Shown piece by piece: positions 34,147-44,355 of a DNA stretch of 64,000 nt. A model generated the notes under the pieces. It was given only the letters and a program-made list of their open reading frames with translations, was not told the origin of the DNA and did no database searches. Made by a program: the position numbers and the translations under genes. The first letter of the stretch is position 1. Each line of letters begins with the position of its first letter. The stretch covers positions 15,963,329 through 16,027,328 of the forward strand of contig OX638369.1 in the NCBI GenBank assembly GCA_951812925.1, in the 5' to 3' direction. This stretch comes from Calliopum simillimum. Its lineage: Eukaryota > Arthropoda > Insecta > Diptera > Lauxaniidae.

Positions 34147-35422
34147 CAGGTAAGGTGCATGAACTGTTACCTAATCAAATGATCATAACTTTTTGTGTGA
34201 AATTATTTTTTATTGATTCAAATGACAAAAATGTGTGGAAATAATCAAAAAACTAGAATCCGGCTACTTTAGCTCGATATAACCACCTTTTGACTTGACT
34301 ATGGCCTTCAAATGGTCAAAAATCGTGTTACATGCTGCACGAATCTGATCTTCCGATATTTTGGCCCATTCCCGTAAAGTAGCTTTCTTCAGCGCATCCA
34401 TACTAGCATATTTTTTAGTCCACACTTTGTTGTCTAAGATGGCTCAGATGGAATAGTCCATCGGATTTGCGTCTGGCGAATTTGAGATCCATTGTGTGGA
34501 AGAAATGAAGTGTGGAACGTGATTTTTTAACCAATCTAGGTTCACACGAGCCTTATGAGATGGTGCTGAGTCTTCTTAGAATGTCCATGGTCTGCGACCG
34601 AAATGTTTGTGTGCCTACGGCTCTAAAGCAGCTTTGAACACATTTTCCCGATAATATGTCGCATGGACTTTGACACCAGACTCGATAAAAACGATTGGAG
34701 AGGGTCCATCGACAATCACAGCTACCCATACCATTACTTGAGATGGGAAATTACTTCGGGTGTCTGTTCGTAGGCTCGAATTCTCGTAGGAGCGTTCGGT
34801 TACGTAAACACGATCATTTTGAGGGTTTATGAACTGCTCAATCGGAAAATTGTTCTCACCAGAGAACCCAACGTTAGGAAATTGGCCATGTTCGTACAAC
34901 CTTAATAACTCCTTTGCTCTTTCGAGTCTAATTTTTTTTTGCTTTGGTGTAAGATCGTGTGCGTTTCGGAACTTGTAAGGCTTTACCTTGAGCTCATTTT
35001 GCAATATGTGCCTGATGCTTCGCTGGGATGTTTTCAATTCTTTGGCCATTTGATTATCAAGTCGAACCTTCACTTTCCGCACTATTTTTAGGCGATGTTG
35101 CCCTTTTTTTTGTGTCCACCACCATAGGTTTGGCAACGCTACCAGTACCATTATAACGAGTTATAGTACGATACACCAACATTTTATTCACTTTGAGATG
35201 TTTGAGCTCACGAACAATAGCTGGTTGTGATTTTTCAGGCAAATATAATGCAATCACACTATTGCGTTTGAAATTCATTTCGGAAAACTTTTGTTTTATG
35301 AAACTTAGACGCAAATGCTTTTGGCTTTGAGCTGTCATTGGTATGAATTTGACACAGCTGTCTTTATTGGTTTGCCAGATGTATTGGTCTGAAGTTGGTA
35401 ACAGTTCATGCGCCTAACCCTG
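34147..35422 (-). mobile_element. Tc1/mariner-superfamily element (DD37D type)
   Basis: TA at 34145-34146 and 35423-35424 bounds TIRs beginning caggtaaggtgcatgaactg (left) and cagggttaggcgcatgaact (right, reverse complement). The length is 1,276 bp. The transposase lies on the minus strand and fills most of the element. Confidence 0.95.
34262..35338 (-). pseudogene. DD37D (maT-like) transposase, broken
   Basis: The N-terminal frame (35338-35057) has a helix-turn-helix-like 'LKVNKMLVYRTITRY'. It shifts frame near 35100 into 'DNQMAKELKTSQRSIRHILQ', 'QVMVWVAVIVDG' and 'ATYYRENV'. Below 34619 the reading continues through two stops to 'EDSAPSHKARV', 'NSPDANPMDYSI' and 'IFDHLKAIVKSKGGYIE'. The Asp of 'EDSAP' and the Asp of 'NPMD' are separated by 37 residues, which is the spacing of the DD37D (maT) group of Tc1/mariner. 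Three in-frame stops (two in Trp and Gln positions, another in 'SI*A') and one frameshift inactivate it. Confidence 0.9.
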
Positions 35423-35424
35423 TA

Positions 35425-37240
35425 TATAAATACATTTTGGTATCAAAATTAAACTAATATTTTTACTGTTTTTATTGTTATTTATTTATCACATGGTATT
35501 GAAGTTATTAATCGCAACAATGTGTAGTTTTCTATTTAAATTTTGTGATGTGACATAGGGTAGGAGAATTCTGGAAAAATATGACCATTTGTGACATGGG
35601 GGGAGTGGGGTCAAAAATCGTTTTAAAAAACCGTAACGTCCTTTATGGACGGCCCCTTATGTAAGGTTTAATTTGGTTTGTAAAAAGTTGTATTGTGATT
35701 TCAAATATATTTAATTCGATTTGGGAAAAATCAATATGATGTAGAAAAGGTTTAACTTGGAGTGGAAGACCTACATTTATATACCTCACACACAATTTAT
35801 ATTTTTCTTTTTTTTGGCTTTTATTTACTAAAATTTAAATCTTAATACTCCTTCCAGAACATTTAAATAAAAAAATTTTAATTTTTGTTCAAGTTTTTTA
35901 TCCAAAAACTCACGCATTTAATAAAATTAGGTTACAATAAAAATCCAAACATACAAACATGTACAGTACGTAGTGCAGGACCTATTATATCCTGCTTTGA
36001 AAAAAGGTTTGTCATATTTAATTTTGAGCAAAAGCAAAGAAACATAAATAACATTCAGTTTTTTTTTTTTTTCATTATGTCGTAGCGACTAGTGACTGGT
36101 GTCCTTTAATGAGCCATTAAGTCCTTTAGCTGAAAATATAAGGAACACAAAATTGTGAAGGAGAAGCAGCAAGAAAGGCAACAGAGCAAAAGTACGAAAC
36201 ACTACCATAATATTAGCATGTTAAAGCGTTTTTGCTTTCCTTCAACTTTGTGTCACTCTTTTGTATGTCATAAGAGATAAAGCAGGATACTAAGGATGCT
36301 AAGGAGTACAAAGTGCTGTAAAAGCACTTAACTGCTCCAATTTAAGAGTACGCAGTAGAAAATATAGAAAACACACAAAATAAAAATATAAAAAAAAAAA
36401 TAAGAAAGCACTCGTTTAAACGGTACATAACAATAGGTCGGTCAGACAAGCACTAAAATGTTCGTACACAGCGTTGCCAGATTGTAGAAAACTTTTTGAT
36501 TTTTACTAATTTTCAATGAAATCTAAGTTGGCATGAAATTTTCTATTGCAAAAGTTTTGCTTTTTATGGTTGAGCTAAGTTTTTAGCACATAGTTATACA
36601 AAATGTTCATTTAACATAAATCTGGCAATACTGGCAAAGTTAAAAATAACAAAATGCCATGGTTTCACCGAACAAATTACACTTTATTTATGTACCAAAT
36701 GCAAATTGTATGGAAATTCTAATGAGACATAAATTAGGAACGCAAGCTACGCAACCAAGAAAGATGAAGACAACGTAGAAGCAACAACAACAGCAACAAC
36801 AACAATGAGAGCAACAATGTCTAATGAGGGCCAAAAAAGGTAAGTAAACAATTCAATAGTCAGCATAAAATGTAAAATGATCCTTAAGCGCAATTTAAGC
36901 ACGAGTTGGCAACTAACCAAAGAACAAATTAAAAATAACAACTTAAGTTATTAAGGGGAATTTATTTATTGAGTTTTTTTTCTTTTTTTTTGTTGTCTTG
37001 AAGCTTCGCTCTCTTTGCGTCTTTCAGTTATTAAGTATCTTTATCTCTTATGCTTTTTATTTACCCCAACGCTGTGGTGGCAGTCAATGGAAATCGCAAC
37101 TTAATCAAATTTATATTCGTTATCAATTCCCAAAACAAATTATAATCAGTTTACTTACGTTTTTGCATTCGAATACCACAAAAAAAAAAAAAAAGTTTTT
37201 AGTTATGCTATAGCAGATAATTCAAGTTGAATATAAATAT
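35425..37240. other. No supported gene; CAA microsatellite at 36780-36806
   Basis: The patch 35560-35665 ('cgtcctttatggacggcccc') has the look of a TE end but lacks a partner. A 'tttggaaaa..tcaatatgatgt..aaaggtttaacttg' motif at 35690-35780 recurs at 44.7 and 45.8 kb. Otherwise AT-rich. Confidence 0.4.
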
Positions 37241-37248
37241 AGTTATTG

Positions 37249-38523
37249 AGCTGGTGGCAGAACAAATAATGTCATAACATTGTTCGGCAGACGATGATTA
37301 CTGTGAAGATTGGAGTAAATCAATAAATATATGCCATGTCTGCCAATTATTTGTAGCTAATTTTTAAAATAGTGGCTCCTAAAAGATGTAAGAAAACATA
37401 GCTGAAACAAAATCGTGTCTGCCACATATTTTAAAAAATTGAGTAAGCTTAAAAAATAACTTAAGTGCAAGCGGCAGACATTTTTCGTGCTGCGTTCTCA
37501 AGTTATAAAAATTTGTCTAAATTTTTATTACCTAAATAAAATTACAAGACTTCATCGTCAGCCAGACTACGTTTTTTGATAAGATAGCATCATAAAGTAT
37601 AATAAAACTTATGTCTGCCATTCCAATAATGCTGCAAAAAATTACTGTTATATTGTAAATATAAAAATATATTGTATATAAAAAAAATCACTATATTAAG
37701 TCATTTTGTCGTGTCTGCAGTTAAGCATAATAGTGCTCTCGAATACCTTTTGCATGAAAATACATGAGGCAGACGCTTTGTGTGCTAATTTTTTAAAGAC
37801 AGACGCTTTTTAGTGTATGATAATTTATGCTAAGAAATGCGAGCTAGCCTAAGTTTGAACCAGAATATCTCCTAAGCAATGGGTCATTTGAAAAAAAATG
37901 TCGAAATCTTTTTTGTAGAAAATTTTTAAAGCTACAAAATTGCCATAAGAAATTTGGAAAAAAAATTGTTTTTTGTGACTTTCGAACTCGAATATCATTA
38001 TATATAAATTTCTTAAAAGCCTTTAAAATGGTGAAAAACGTCTGTGCAAATATTGTTTAAATTCAGATTTCTTACCTTAAATAAGGAAAAGAAACCTCCA
38101 TTTTATCTTATTTGCAAAACCCACATATAAAAACGGCTTTTTATGAAAAATCAGAGACCTTAATATCTGTCGTCTTGTTTTTATAATTTTAGGGACTCTA
38201 TGGAACAAAACGTTATCAATAATAATGACGATGAAATGACAAAGTATAACTATTTTTTAGCATTTTCTAAATTGAAGGTTTAAAATACAAAAACAGCTTT
38301 CTGGACGTCTGCCGTCTCGAAATTATTTTTGTTTTGAATATTTTTAATGCTATATAGCAAAGGCAGACACAATGTTATGACATATGGTAGCATATTTTTT
38401 ACAATTTCAATGTTCGATTAAAAAAGTCAACCTGATATTATTCATAATCACAAGGATGTTAACAACATAACATCTAAGTATCAACGATGATTGAATCATA
38501 TACCGGAATTGCCACCAGCTCCC
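37249..38523. mobile_element. Possible DNA element with GTCTGCC heptamer repeats
   Basis: 'gagctggtggca' near 37249 is mirrored by 'tgccaccagctc' near 38511. Inside, 'atgtcataacattgt' (about 37270) is mirrored by 'acaatgttatgaca' (about 38370). Between them 'gtctgcc' or its complement occurs roughly ten times at irregular spacing (for example 37339, 37420, 37470, 37613, 37717, 37770, 38310, 38363). No coding frame is present. Clustered short repeats in both orientations look like binding sites, but this is inference. Confidence 0.45.
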
Positions 38524-38579
38524 TAACTAATACTTTAAACACCTATTAAAAAATCTCTCTCTCCTAAAACTGTCAAAAG

Positions 38580-41481
38580 TTGTATTCCCAACAGAAAGTT
38601 TGATCATCCAAACATAGCTGTTTGGCACATTCCTTTCGTTGCTCGAATCATTCCATTGTCACATCAGGATATACCTGGGTATCACTTATTGCCATTGTTC
38701 TCCGCCCATAGGGGTCTCGCCATATACATTCGCAGCGATGTTGCGTACCAGTGCCAGCAGCAGTTTAACACGACGGACGCCGAATTTAGCTCCATGTGGG
38801 TTAAGTTCAAAGTCCAGTCGCACATCCTGCATTTTTGCTTCATTTATAGAAGCCCGAATTTAGGGAGGAATCCCACTTTTGATAAAGTGGACTTCCTCTC
38901 TGACTCGATTTCCCAAATTTTGGAGTCGTACCCGGACAGTGAAATCGTTGTTGCTGGAGATTTCAATGTCCATAACTCTAATTGGCTGCGCCATTCCAGT
39001 CGTACAACTCCTGAAGGCCGTTATATTGAGCTCTTTGCCGAGTTAAACCAACTTACTCAACTAGTGAATGACCCCACATATATTCCTCGTGTTGGGGGGC
39101 ATAACCTTAGTATTCTAGACCTTTTTCTGACGTCGCATCATGAGAAATATGATGTGTCTGTCTTTGCACCTCTTGGTAATTCGGACCATTGTACCATTTC
39201 CGCTGCTTTTTCATATTCTAGTTTACTCCCTGTTTCGCCCGAATCCCCGAAGCGGATGGTATGGCTTTATGATAAAGCGAATTGGGATGCGTTAAATAAT
39301 TTTTATCGTAATTTCAATTGGAAATTGTGTTTCGCTGACAGAAACATAAATGCCGCGGCTTTAATGGTGCAGGAAATTATTTTATTGGGTATGAGGTCCT
39401 TCATACCCAATAAAAAAGTTTGCCTTAAACCTAAGGACCATTCTTGGTTTAATGAGACTTGCAGGATTGCAGTCAGGTCCAAAGAGGAAGCATTCCAGAA
39501 TTGGCGTTTTAACAGGAACGCCGATACTGAAATTCTTCGTAATGAGGCTAGAAATCGCTGTAATGCCACGATTCAGCGCGAAAAGCATCTTCACGAGCTT
39601 GACATCCGCAAAAGAATCCTTTTACTACCGAAAGGTAGTAAAAACTTTTGGTCGTTTGTTAAGAGAGTGAAGAATCAGTCTTCATCGTCTATTCCAACTC
39701 TCTTAATGAACGACCAAATCTTCACTGATCCCGTTGATAAAGCTAATCTCTTGGCAAGCATCTTTTCTAAGAATGCTACACTCCCAGATAGCAATCAACC
39801 ACCGCCCAACATCGAGAGAAAGTCTTCGGCTATGCCAAGGATCCACTTTCGAACTAGGGCAGTGAAAAGGGTCCTTGCTAATCTCAATATTAACAAAGCG
39901 TCAGGGCCGGATGGCATATCAGCCCATGTGTTGAAAAAGTGTGCATCAACACTGGCTCGTCCATTACGGAATCTATTTAGCATTTCCTACACTTGTGGTG
40001 AATTTCCATCATGTTGGAAGATTGCTAATGTTCAACCAGTTCCCAAAAAAGGCGAGGCTACGAACCCTAATAATTATCGGCCCATTGCAATATGCTCAGC
40101 GCTTTCCAAAATTATGGAAAGTGTTATAAACTTTCACTTTATGAATTATCTAGAGCGCAACGAATTACTTAATGATCGCCAATATGGCTTCAGGAGAGCT
40201 CGCTCTACTGGTGACTTAATGGCGTTCGTCACTGAAAGGTGGAACCAATGTGTCCACCTTCTTGGTGAAAGTATGGTTGTTGCTCTGGATATTTCTAAAG
40301 CTTTTGATCGTGTGTGGCATAGCGCCCTCGTAACAAAACTTATTGCATATGGCGTCGGTGATTCCTTCGCTCGTTGGATAACGAGCTTTTGCAGTGGCCG
40401 TTCTATACGTGTTGTCGTAGACGGTTTCATATCTAATCAATACTCCATTAACGCTGGAGTTCCTCAGGGTTCGGTCCTATCCCCGTCTCTTTTTCTTGTT
40501 TTCATCGATGACCTTCTGTCATCGACCATTAATCCAATCCACTCCTTTGCAGATGACAGCAGTATTTGTCATTCATATTGCTTCAAAAAGCGTCCAAGCT
40601 CTGAGGAGATTGAGAGAAAAAGGCGGTATATGAATGACACTCTCACAAATGACCTCAAAACAATCTCCGAGTGGGGTCGAGCTAATCGGGTCGAATTCAA
40701 CGCTAGCAAAACCCAATGCTGTCTGTTGTCTCACAGACGAGTGGATTGTCCCCCTCCACCCCTCAATATGGCCGGCGTAGATATTCTGAGATCAGCAACT
40801 CTTGACGTTCTGGGCATATCAATTCAAGCTGATCTGAGGTGGACAGATCATGTATTCGATGTGTCGAAAGAAGCGGCCAAGTGCTTAGGTTATCTTAAAC
40901 GGTGTAAGAAATACTTCACTCCTGTTGATCTTCGGACTGTCTATTTCGCCTATATTAGACCTAAGCTAGAGTACAATTCGCACATCTGGGCCGGGGCTCC
41001 AAAAACTACTTTGGAGCTGCTAGACAGAGTTCAACGTCGTGCGATGAAGTTAATTGGGGATGCGGTTGTTGTATCTTCTATTGACTCTCTTGAACACCGT
41101 CGTAACGTTGGGTGTGTTACCCTTTTTTATAGATATTATCATGGGATGTGCTCAAGAGAAATTTATGGGCTGGTTCCGTCAGTTCGTATATTTTCTCGCA
41201 GCACTCGGGCGTCTCATCAGGCCCATTCCTATTGCGTTGCAACGGTGTTTAACAGAACATCGCACTATCGTGATAATTCGTTCTTTGGTCGCACGATCAA
41301 GTTGTGGAATAATCTTCCTGCGAACGTTTTTCCCGACAGCTGTGACATCAGTAGATTCAAGAAAAATGTTCATCAACACTACTCCTCTTTTCCCCCATCC
41401 CTCTAACCCATTTCCTTTTCTGCAAATCAACACGGTGCATTGCATTTATAGGGGCTATCCCCTGAGCGTTGGTTTAAGTAT

Positions 41482-41508
<27 letters not shown>
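38580..41508 (+). mobile_element. 5'-truncated non-LTR retrotransposon (jockey/CR1-type)
   Basis: The element contains a long endonuclease-reverse transcriptase ORF, a short 3' UTR and a terminal A-run of about 25 bases at about 41482-41508. ORF1 and the start of the endonuclease are absent, so it is truncated at the 5' end, as is usual for LINE insertions. The ORF frame stays open upstream of 38656 to about 38575. I did not identify a convincing target-site duplication. Confidence 0.9.
38656..41406 (+). CDS. Endonuclease-reverse transcriptase, 5'-truncated (LINE ORF2)
   Basis: This protein would nick target DNA and reverse transcribe the element RNA. The 916-residue open frame begins inside an APE-type endonuclease domain, seen as 'IVVAGDFNVHNSNWL' near residue 100, 'LDLFLTS' and 'GNSDHCTISA' near 180. 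The reverse transcriptase starts near residue 400 ('NKASGPDGIS'), with 'NNYRPIAICSALSKIMESV', 'YGFRRARSTGD', 'VALDISKAFDRVWH', 'AGVPQGSVLSP' and the catalytic 'FADDS' near 630. The C terminus has 'LGYLKRCKKYF' and 'YIRPKLEY', typical of jockey/CR1 types. No stop interrupts 2.75 kb, so the copy is fairly young. The missing N-terminal endonuclease residues should leave it inactive. The true start is lost; the first codon here is TTG and is not a real initiator. Confidence 0.9.
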   Translation: MSHQDIPGYHLLPLFSAHRGLAIYIRSDVAYQCQQQFNTTDAEFSSMWVKFKVQSHILHFCFIYRSPNLGRNPTFDKVDFLSDSISQILESYPDSEIVVAGDFNVHNSNWLRHSSRTTPEGRYIELFAELNQLTQLVNDPTYIPRVGGHNLSILDLFLTSHHEKYDVSVFAPLGNSDHCTISAAFSYSSLLPVSPESPKRMVWLYDKANWDALNNFYRNFNWKLCFADRNINAAALMVQEIILLGMRSFIPNKKVCLKPKDHSWFNETCRIAVRSKEEAFQNWRFNRNADTEILRNEARNRCNATIQREKHLHELDIRKRILLLPKGSKNFWSFVKRVKNQSSSSIPTLLMNDQIFTDPVDKANLLASIFSKNATLPDSNQPPPNIERKSSAMPRIHFRTRAVKRVLANLNINKASGPDGISAHVLKKCASTLARPLRNLFSISYTCGEFPSCWKIANVQPVPKKGEATNPNNYRPIAICSALSKIMESVINFHFMNYLERNELLNDRQYGFRRARSTGDLMAFVTERWNQCVHLLGESMVVALDISKAFDRVWHSALVTKLIAYGVGDSFARWITSFCSGRSIRVVVDGFISNQYSINAGVPQGSVLSPSLFLVFIDDLLSSTINPIHSFADDSSICHSYCFKKRPSSEEIERKRRYMNDTLTNDLKTISEWGRANRVEFNASKTQCCLLSHRRVDCPPPPLNMAGVDILRSATLDVLGISIQADLRWTDHVFDVSKEAAKCLGYLKRCKKYFTPVDLRTVYFAYIRPKLEYNSHIWAGAPKTTLELLDRVQRRAMKLIGDAVVVSSIDSLEHRRNVGCVTLFYRYYHGMCSREIYGLVPSVRIFSRSTRASHQAHSYCVATVFNRTSHYRDNSFFGRTIKLWNNLPANVFPDSCDISRFKKNVHQHYSSFPPSL

Positions 41509-41512
<4 letters not shown>

Positions 41513-41639
41513 CTTTCCTTTTATTCAGCGCTGACCGCTCATCGTATCATTCCTTTGTTGGCTTCTACAAGAAGGTGCAATCGGAATAGTCGGGGAGTTT
41601 CTTCTTTTTGGCTATCGAAAACGAATGTGTGTCTTTGAA

Positions 41640-41860
41640 TTTCTTTGCGATAAAACATCATTTTATGCCTTCCATTGGTAGGCGCAATCTGAACAAAACA
41701 TAATTTTGTGCCTTCAATTGGAAGGCGCAGTATGAACGGAACATCATTTTGTGCCTTCAAACGGAAGGTGCAATCTGAACAGAACATCTTTTTGGAAGGC
41801 GCAATCTAAACAGAACATCATTTTGTGCCTTCGATCGGAAGGCGCAATCTGAACAGCTGC
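41640..41860. repeat. Minisatellite, ~50 bp units (gccttcaattggaaggcgca)
   Basis: About five units of 'gccttc..tggaaggcgcaatctgaacagaacatcattttgt' follow one another, the fourth shortened. Each contains a small palindrome 'gccttc-n-gaaggc'. It begins about 130 bp after the LINE A-tail, and a degenerate unit may lie near 41560. Confidence 0.85.
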
Positions 41861-41869
41861 AAATGAATA

Positions 41870-42890
41870 AAATACTTCCATTTTTAGAAAATTAAATGTA
41901 TTTGTTGAAGGCCACAAGAAAAATTATATTAAATTCATTATAGCAATTTAAAATTAATTGTGCTTTACGTTCAATATACGTGTGTCAGATGTATGATTAG
42001 TAGTTGTAGCCTTATTTTCTAAATTCTTCTGAAATGGGAAATGTTATAAATTGCATTGCTCTTACAATGAAATATTTGTTCTTTCTTACGAAAAATTGCA
42101 TAATTTAGCGCCAAATACTTTATGAATGATTTTTTGGCGTTCACGCCGTTATAAATAATTCTATTCAGAAATAGTAAAATATTTTCTTATTATTATTATT
42201 GAAATAAATTTTCCTTCGCTACAAAACACAAACAAGAAAATGAAATAAAATCCATGGAAACAATAAAATTACTGAAATGAAAATAAAAATACGAGCGCAG
42301 TCGGTTACTGAAATAATCCCGAAATCAAACGAAAACATTGTGTACATCGTTTTTGAGCTTCTTAATCAATCCGAAAAGGAGTAGTTCGTATTTTCACTAC
42401 TTTTCGGAACATCCAACGATTACTCCACTTCTGAAGGTGTTCGTTTTATTTTCTGCTGGGTTGATGTTGATATTTTTTATAAGGTTTTTGAGCGATTTAT
42501 ATATTTTATGGAATTTGTACACAATACTTGTAGAATAAACATATTTTCACGGTAAAGCACATTCTTTAAAACAAAAACACAAAAACCTTTTGTACTACAA
42601 AAATTGGCGCAGTATAGAAGAGTTTGAAGTAAGCCAAGTGAAATCTAAGGGACCATACTTTGATATTCAGAACGGCCTTTATTAAAAAAATTGCTACCTT
42701 AGGTCCCGGGTTGATACGTACAATCTTTTGCAAATAACCCTTAAACTGCAAACTGGGAGACTGATTCAGAAAAAAAAAAATGAATTTTGGTTGCCTACTC
42801 CCAAATATCTGAAAGAAATTGTGAAAAACGTGAGCTGAGAACTTTTTAATTTTATGAAAATCCTTAGTAACTCAAAACCGTTCAAGGCAA
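41870..42890. other. AT-rich DNA with no gene seen
   Basis: Only short frames occur. No TIRs, coding motifs or tandem structure could be supported. Confidence 0.5.
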
Positions 42891-42894
42891 TTTG

Positions 42895-43245
42895 GTATAC
42901 ATTTTATTATTAGTGATGAGCCTTGGACCTGATCGTGGTAATTTTTCAGTATTGGGCTTGGTCTTGGTCACGATGATCATTAAGACCAAAAAAATTGCTT
43001 TTTAGCCTTGATAATTTATAGTCAATAGGTGTGCCATGCCCCTTTCAAGCATCAAATCAACTTTTGATTTAAAATTTGGCATCTTAAAGACACAACTGCT
43101 TTGGAAAAATAAGGCTTGGAATTTTCAATCTTAAGAAACTTCTTGAAGGCCAAGACCAAAACCAATAATAAGATCAACATCAAAACCAAGACTAAGACCA
43201 GGACTTAATGTAAAGGACTAACAACAAGACCAAGACTGCTTTAGT
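42895..43245. repeat. Dispersed 'aagaccaagac' repeat, copy B
   Basis: 'gggcttggtcttggtcacga', 'gccaagaccaaaaccaa' and 'aaaccaagactaagaccagg' match the vocabulary of 22100-22840. This copy lacks the MITE found in copy A. Confidence 0.55.
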
Positions 43246-43329
43246 CTTCCACAAAAAAAAAAAAAAGAAAAAAGTAAAACCCAAAATCATAACTTTATAA
43301 AAAAAACTAGTATGGCCTGGCCAAACATT

Positions 43330-44100
43330 GAATACCCTACACTGCAGCATTTTTTAAATTTTGCTTATATGGGAAGTGCCACGCCCTCTTGTCTGAGGCC
43401 ACCCAGTTTTTGCTCAGAGCTTGCATTTATAGTTGTTAGAGTCTAAGTGACATTTGGTTGGATTATCTCAAAAAAGTTTTCAGTATAGCGCTTTGAAGCT
43501 TTTGCTTATATCGGAGGTGCCATGCACTCTTGTCTAGTCTTAGCCCAAAGCGTGCATTTGCAGTTCTTAGTATTCGTGTGAAATTTAGTTGGATTATCTC
43601 AAACAACTCGTTCAGTATAATATTTTGAAACTTTTGCCTATATGGGAGGTGCCACGTCCTCTTGTCTGATTTCATCCAAATTTTGTTGAGAGCTTACATT
43701 TATAGTTTTTAGTTTTTGAGAGAAATTTAGTTGGACTATCTTAAAAAATGCTTTCAGTATAACGTTTTGAAGCTTTTGCTTATATGGGAGGTCCCATGCC
43801 CTCTCGTTCGATTTCACCCAGTTTTTGTTGAGAGCTTGTATACATAAGTTTTAGTATCTAAATAAAATTTAGTTTCATTATCTCAAAAAAACGCTTTCAG
43901 TATAGCGTTTTGAAGCTTTTGCTCATATGGGAGATGAAACACTTTCTTTTTTGAATTCTCACAGTTTTTGCTGGAAGCTTGCGCTTACAATTCGTGGTAT
44001 TTATGTGTCTTTTGGTTGCATTGTCATGAAAAATACTCCTTAAGTTGCATTTTGAATATATTTTTTGTATGGGTGGTAGGCGTGTCCGTTGACCTATTTC
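43330..44100 (-). repeat. Tandem ~143 bp satellite units (tatgggaggtgccacgccctc)
   Basis: Six units start near 43368, 43510, 43640, 43781, 43925 and 44068. Each has 'tatgggaggtgccacgccct', 'cagtttttgctgagagcttg', 'atttagttggattatctcaa' and 'cagtatagcgttttgaagct'. Identity falls off towards 44068. On the minus strand they follow directly after the conserved head at 44200-44350, the same order as in copies 1 and 3 of the dispersed repeat. Confidence 0.85.
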
Positions 44101-44355
44101 GATCATTTTCAATCCCACGAGCTTACTTTAACGACGGAGCCAGGGTATCAAATTTCATTGAATTATATTGCTCAGTTTTCCCAAAAAATGTATTTCCCTC
44201 ACAGCCACCCAGTCAGACAGACGAACGGACATGGCTATATCGACTCAGAAGGTGACGCTGATCAAGAATATATATACATTTCTATATCTGCGTCGCATCC
44301 TTCTCTGCGTTACAAACGGATGGACAAAGTGAATATAAAAAGAGTATAAAAAGAA
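44100..44355 (-). repeat. Dispersed fly repeat head, copy 2
   Basis: Read on the minus strand it gives 'actttgtccatccgtttgta', 'acgcagagaaggatgcg', 'tatatatattcttgatcagc', 'gagtcgatatagccatgtcc' and 'gttcgtctgtctgactgg'. These correspond block for block to 3240-3385 and 62730-62840. Confidence 0.8.

Noticed and set aside
39303..40440. Minus-strand frames inside the LINE
   Set aside because: They are opposite-strand shadows of the endonuclease-RT frame.
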